A stretch of 64,000 bases of DNA, from contig CP136069.1 in the NCBI GenBank assembly GCA_032622095.1, positions 155,797,043 to 155,861,042 on the forward strand, in the 5' to 3' direction. A program made the position numbers and the translations under genes. The DNA is from Siphonodentalium dalli (taxonomy: Eukaryota > Mollusca > Scaphopoda > Gadilida > Siphonodentaliidae). Shown one piece after another: positions 59,765-64,000 of the stretch (position 1 is its first letter; every line of letters begins with the position of its first letter). The notes beneath the pieces were generated by a model that worked only from the letters and a program-made list of their open reading frames with translations, searched no databases and was not told the DNA's origin.

Positions 59765-60845
59765 CACCACACATTAAAATTCAAACTGACCTAAACAAAT
59801 GGTTATCGTATTTGCCAATTGTTTATTATTTACGCCCAATATGGGTGTATTCTGTGAAGGTGTTGTTTTACTTGTCAATGGAGCTGTGGGCGAAATATGA
59901 TTAAAAAGGTACTTGAATATTTTCGTACTCGAACCATATGGTTACAGAGGTATTTTCGTACTTCGTACTCGTTTTATTTCAGAGGGAGCATCAGCTATTC
60001 TGTCGCGGTGTATATTTACGTATCGCTTTGCGACGGGATTCTCTCGATATATGCATTATTGAACCATGGATTGTTATCCCCATGCTAAGAAGTGTGCGCC
60101 GAGTAATGGGAACGGGAATTCGTGCGTTAACCTTAGTGCACTGCGCATTGTGTGTGTTTATTGTACTTTAACCTGCTTTGTTGCATTGTTATTTGAACAT
60201 CTTTCATTTATTTTCACTTGACATAAATCCGAATGCTATCTACAAGTATACTGCATGGGGAATTGAGGATGGTTTAAGAAATTTAATTCGCACATGAACC
60301 ATTCGAGCTGTTTGTTTTTATCGGTGTTTAACATATGTTATTTAATGATGGTTAAAGAGTGTGATCTGATTTTATCTGGGGAAATCTTACTCGGTGTGAT
60401 CCGACTATTTGGATTAGATCGTCAAACAATAGTGGTATTTAGGGAAGAATAGTCATAATCATAAAATAAAATACATACATAATGAATCTCTTTATTGGTG
60501 GAGTAATATACAATCTATGTCTGCATGAGATGAATTGATGACATTGTAATAACTAGTAAATAATTTAGATTAACGACACCAAACCATGACTTCTCTTCAA
60601 TCTACTGGAGAGAAAATAAAAATAAATATTAAAATATACAACATGTTACCAAACATTAAATCAAATTGGGAGTTGATTTGTGTTTACCGGCAGACATATT
60701 CACTGAGATATAACGGCCCACTGTGAACTTAACTTGGGTACCATTCGTTTGGTGATATCTGAACATCATGACTATTGGACGGTTGGCAGACAGTTGACAA
60801 AGGGTGTGAGCATCCGTGCGTACTTAAAGGAGTAGACTCGTAAAA
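59765..60845. other. Duplicated non-coding flank, copy B
   Basis: Aligns with copy A 10646-12040 apart from the TTAA foldback missing here. Open frames differ between the copies. No gene. Confidence 0.65.
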
Positions 60846-60849
60846 TGGA

Positions 60850-60975
60850 TCCGAACCGAGCCTACTAATAGTGTGTCCGTTATTTTCAGAATGAGGTTCC
60901 CAGATGATGAATTTAGTGATGCTACCCCACACCGCGGGCTAGCATCAAAAAATTCACCCTCTGTGGACCACATAT
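60850..60975. repeat. Stem-loop of the CAGAATGAGG family, copy B
   Basis: Counterpart of 12055-12185: TTCAGAATGAGGTTCCCAGATGATGAATTTAGTGATGCTA with the near inverse TAGCATCAAAAAATTCACCCTCTGTGGACC. Confidence 0.7.
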
Positions 60976-61105
60976 GCTTATGATAGGCCCCGTCTTCTGG
61001 AAAGTATATAAACGGTCTCAAATTAACATTGTCTTTAGTTACTTTTTCTCTTCTGTGATGTTTCTATATTCCCTAATTTGCAGAAGATAAACTGCATAGT
61101 GTGCC

Positions 61106-62668
61106 AATACGGGTACATATAACTCTTAAGGCTATCAGAACTGTTTGATTATTTATATATAACAAAGTCAATAATGTTCAATCATCGGCATCTGGGTTTC
61201 TCTTCCTGTCGTCTGCTTGGTTTAGAGTCTTCTTCCGTCTTCATAGGTTGTGTGTGTCTGCTTGTCTTCTACTCGGTTGAGTTCCGGTTGAGTTCGTCTT
61301 CCTGTCGTCTGCTCTTCTTCTTCCTCCGTCGGCGCATCAGTGGGGCGTTGTTAGAAATACAAGAGCATAATGTTTACCTTGTATTTCCGTCCATTGCTCC
61401 ACTCTGCTCTTCTAAGCGTCCGAGGGTTCGTGATGATCGCTTGTGTTGGTCAGATAGAAACTGGTTAGAACTGTCTTATCATGTCGGCTTCTTCTTCCTA
61501 AAATACCCAGTGTCTGCTAATGACGGCCATGTGTATTTTCACGGCGCGTCGGTTCATCGTACTTAGGGTAATTGAGTTATCGTCATCTCCCCATGGGTCC
61601 TATTAACTCTCCTGGTTTCAGTAGCTTTCTAGGCGATACATCTGGTCTTGCTAATCCTCAAGACCGTGTTCTGTTTACTCCACAAATCATTTCCCTATGT
61701 TATTGCATGGACGCTCGCTAATTCGATTTGGTGCTCAGTACTTTTGTGATCTAGATGTGGTCAACAGCGACGCTGATATGTGTGGTAATCGAGCGCCCCT
61801 CTGACAGAGATTTCCTATCTTCTTCCCGGGTTGAAAGTTATGTCCCTGTGGTTGTCTTGGCACATTACTCCTTCACTTTTTCGATTTAAAGTTGATCTTG
61901 AAATCGCAAGTCCAATTCGTCGCTGCGCAGCAGGTCGATGATTCGTCGAAGTGTTTCGCAACAGCGGCATCGGCGATGGATAGCTGGTTCGATGTCGGTC
62001 GTCTCCGTGTAGATCGGGTCGTCTGGGCGTCTCTCAGACAACTCCGACCCACTGGCTGTGACTCTTTCGGTGTAAAACTATGATTGAAATTTCATGGCGT
62101 CGTCATTTTCGTCATCATCGGACGTCGAGGTATTTTCGTCCTCAATGTCCGAGTATGGGGTAGGTTCTGACAACTGGTCGACCCTTGTTCCACCGCCATG
62201 GTCAGCCTGTAATACTCAAACGGATATTTGTGTGAGGTTTGAGAACAAATGACACAGTCAGAATACACAATGGTTAATTTTCCAATTTATCGGTATCGCT
62301 TGAGGGTCGTCAGATCGGCCCAATACGAAAATGGAATTTACAACTAATTATATAGATGGATTTGTTGACGAACAGTTTAAACACCAGATAAGTCGGGGTG
62401 ATTGATTTCAATTATCAAAACGTATGACTGAATGTCGGGATTTATAGTCCCTATTCAACGCTTGCTATAATCATTCTGATGATTATACAACTATAATACC
62501 CTGGACATCGTTATGCAACAATTAATATTTGAAATATATGAAATGCATAAATGTCTATATACATGCAAATGATTCTGATATCCGCGCAACAATAATTACG
62601 GAGGAAATTCGGAATACATTAATATACGATACATAATTAATACTAATCCAAATCCGCCACAGATGTGG
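61106..62668. other. Decayed sequence, probably 3' region of a retroelement
   Basis: The stretch is rich in TCTTC/GTCTGCT motifs, with many interrupted frames and no recognised domain. It lies downstream (on the minus strand) of the Pol C-terminus at 63305-64000, so it may include a 3' untranslated region or LTR, but no second LTR or matching terminal sequence can be seen in the window. Confidence 0.35.
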
Positions 62669-62959
62669 TCAGCCTCTGACGGCTATAATTGGATATACAT
62701 GTAGGCGTTCCTGAGTGTTGTCCCGGAATAGCGCAGACGGCTTTGGTGCATCCGTCTCCATTGCTTCGTCGATGGGTTCTTTGAACACGGCATTCAGGAT
62801 ATCCTCAGGTCGCTGGTCTAACTGCTTACTATACATAATGGCTAACCTTGGCAACTGATGTTTAACAAATTTCCACCAGAATCGGTGGGTCAAGATAATG
62901 AAAATTACTACTGTAACTACGTTTCTAGGGCAAAATACCACCCTGGCCATCACTACCAT
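62669..62959 (-). CDS. Unrecognised minus-strand frame with one hydrophobic segment
   Basis: 96 residues: a hydrophobic stretch (NVVTVVIFIILTHRFWW) followed by a polar tail with RPEDILNAVF and DEAMETDAPK. It lies 350 bp downstream of the retroelement Pol frame on the same strand. It could be the membrane segment and tail of an additional retroelement ORF, or chance. No homology is claimed. Confidence 0.3.
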   Translation of the reverse strand: MVVMARVVFCPRNVVTVVIFIILTHRFWWKFVKHQLPRLAIMYSKQLDQRPEDILNAVFKEPIDEAMETDAPKPSALFRDNTQERLHVYPIIAVRG

Positions 62960-63304
62960 TCATTGGGGTAATACTTTTTCGTTCACTAAGTCAGTCGTGA
63001 GCATGTTTTCGATCGTGTTTATTTGAGCGGGGTGCGCTTAAACGTAGTAACCCTAAGGGTGGCGGCGCGCACGTTATCTCTCGGTGCGCGATTGCAAAGT
63101 TCAAAGCTTTATTTATTAAATCGTCATGCGCACGTGCCGGGTTTCATGGGGCGCGCGACCTGTCATTGATCCGAACATGACTATTTATTCGCGATTCGGT
63201 CTGGGGCGTTGGGCTAACTATTTTCAACATTTACGAAGCCAGGTTAGGTTTGCCAATAAGCCAGTTAAGGGTAGGGTCGCATTTCTTCTGTAATGGACCC
63301 CAGG
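62960..63304. other. Spacer between the two minus-strand frames
   Basis: Higher GC than the surroundings, with GCGCGC-type strings (TGCGCACGTGCC, GGGGCGCGCGACC). No coding region recognised. Confidence 0.45.
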
Positions 63305-64000
63305 TCACTGTTTCGAGCACTCAATTATTATTGCTGATAGCACGGCTTGAAACAACGGTTTATCTATTAAGTTGCTGCTCGCTCCATTCATGAGCTGCTT
63401 ACACTTGCGAGGGGCCGGTACGGGCCTACATTCACGAGGGTTTTGTTCAATGGCGGCCACTTCCATTAACTCATCCTCTGAGCTGTCATCACTCGTAACC
63501 ATCTTTGTTACTTTGCGCCCGTGTCGACGAGGCGCTGGAGCGCGTCGTGCCTTGGCACTCGGCTCTGGTCTCTCGTCCATGGACGAGTCAGGGTTTTGTA
63601 GCGGCTCTGAGCGCGCGAGTCGCGTTTTCCTACGCTGTAAGCGCATCTTAAGCTCGCTTAAAGGGACATCTTCGTCATCGGAGTCCGAACATTGTCTCCG
63701 ATATCGAGCGATTACATCATCTGGTAATGGTTCTGTTTCATCGCCAGAAGACCCACCCACAGGGTTAGGGGCAGGAACGTCGCTATCTTCGTCTTCGGGG
63801 GGAACAACATACGTTTGAGCACGCTTGTTGTTGTCAGTTTTGGGGATTTCCCATTCCAGGTTGGCTTTGCGCATATGTTCAGCATGGGATTGTGTGACTT
63901 TCCCAGTTAATTGATTCCTTAACTCGAAAGTAACGGGCGTTATTTGCTTGGTTATGCGGAAGTAGGGTTTCCATTTGCTTTCAAGTTTGCTTTTTCGTAA
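63305..64000 (-). CDS. C-terminus of a Ty3-type retroelement Pol (integrase end), partial
   Basis: The frame is open from the right edge for 231 codons. Its start reads LESKWKPYFRITKQITPVTF, then RNQLTGKV and SHAEHMRKANLEWEIP. This is the post-catalytic C-terminal domain of Ty3/gypsy-type integrases (k-W-x-P-Y-x-I, P-V-T-F-x-[IL]-x-x-x-L-T-G, H-A-E-x-[LM]-R-x-A). A long tail follows with acidic clusters (PEDEDSDVP, DSDDEDVPL) and basic clusters (RRKTRLAR, PRRHGRKVTK), which is unusual in length. The stop precedes 63305. The catalytic parts of Pol should lie beyond 64000. The ATG at 63874 is internal. The plus-strand open frame 63372-63818 is its shadow. Confidence 0.75.
   Translation of the reverse strand, partial: LRKSKLESKWKPYFRITKQITPVTFELRNQLTGKVTQSHAEHMRKANLEWEIPKTDNNKRAQTYVVPPEDEDSDVPAPNPVGGSSGDETEPLPDDVIARYRRQCSDSDDEDVPLSELKMRLQRRKTRLARSEPLQNPDSSMDERPEPSAKARRAPAPRRHGRKVTKMVTSDDSSEDELMEVAAIEQNPRECRPVPAPRKCKQLMNGASSNLIDKPLFQAVLSAIIIECSKQ

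Larger units (their letters stand above)
57077..61105 (+). repeat. Segmental duplication copy B (partner 7230-13105)
   Basis: Collinear with copy A from CTGGATAATATATTATATTGTTGAG to GCAGAAGATAAACTGCATAGT. It includes intron 5, the last cadherin exon and the 3' flank. It lacks all the insertions of copy A but has its own SINE-like insertion (58852-59260). It is in place relative to the rest of the gene and keeps the reading frame, so it is the functional copy. Confidence 0.9.

Noticed and set aside
63372-63818. Plus-strand 148-codon frame
   Set aside because: Antisense shadow of the retroelement Pol C-terminus.

Overview
The window is eukaryotic and intron-rich, with very low coding density and heavy loading of transposons and tandem repeats. 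The only convincing host gene is a small cadherin-repeat gene on the + strand. The repeat content (tRNA- and 5S-derived SINE-like pieces, non-LTR retrotransposon 3' ends, Ty3-type LTR retroelement, many foldback elements, motif-rich interspersed repeats) suggests a marine invertebrate, probably a mollusc or another lophotrochozoan. The species assignment is inference.

The gene. Six exons with GT/AG boundaries and fully compatible phases can be joined: 16496-16562 (signal peptide), 20137-20322, 23313-23515, 49769-49961, 56845-57029 and 58343-58645. They give 1137 coding bases, or 378 residues plus a stop. The predicted protein has a signal peptide, three cadherin (EC) repeats and a short hydrophobic C-terminus resembling a GPI-attachment signal. 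The gene spans 42 kb because its introns are full of repeats.

The most unusual object is in intron 3. About 19.7 kb (30073-49768) is one tandem array of roughly 400 short units, mostly 51 or 42 bp. The unit is the 3' end of intron 3 plus the first bases of exon 4: a branch-point-like TATGAC, the acceptor TATCATTACAG, then GCTGGTACTCCC. The real exon 4 begins at the last unit with GCTGGTACTCCCATAACGACTGG. The cell therefore has hundreds of near-identical acceptor modules immediately upstream of the exon that must be spliced. Large blocks inside the array are themselves duplicated (offsets 667, 1939, 3688, 3991 and 5627 bp).

Layout. 1-665: inverted copy of a repeat found again at 23.7 kb. 667-5062: six units of a 0.4-0.96 kb repeat rich in TCAAGGTCA motifs. 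5.06-7.2 kb: diverged repeats. 7.23-13.1 kb: copy A of a segmental duplication whose copy B is 57.08-61.1 kb. Copy B carries the functional last cadherin exon; copy A carries a frameshifted version upstream of exon 1. Comparing the two copies reveals several insertions with empty sites. 13.5-16 kb: trinucleotide repeat, AT-rich stretch and a 47/48-bp minisatellite. 16.5-30 kb: exons 1-3 separated by DNA-transposon-like elements, foldbacks, two decayed copies of one retroelement ORF and a 5S-rRNA-derived fragment. 30-49.8 kb: acceptor array. 50-56.8 kb: intron 4 with palindromes and a nested inverted-repeat element carrying YY1-like motifs. 56.8-58.6 kb: last two exons. 61.1-64 kb: decayed sequence ending in the C-terminus of a Ty3-type Pol on the minus strand, running off the right edge.
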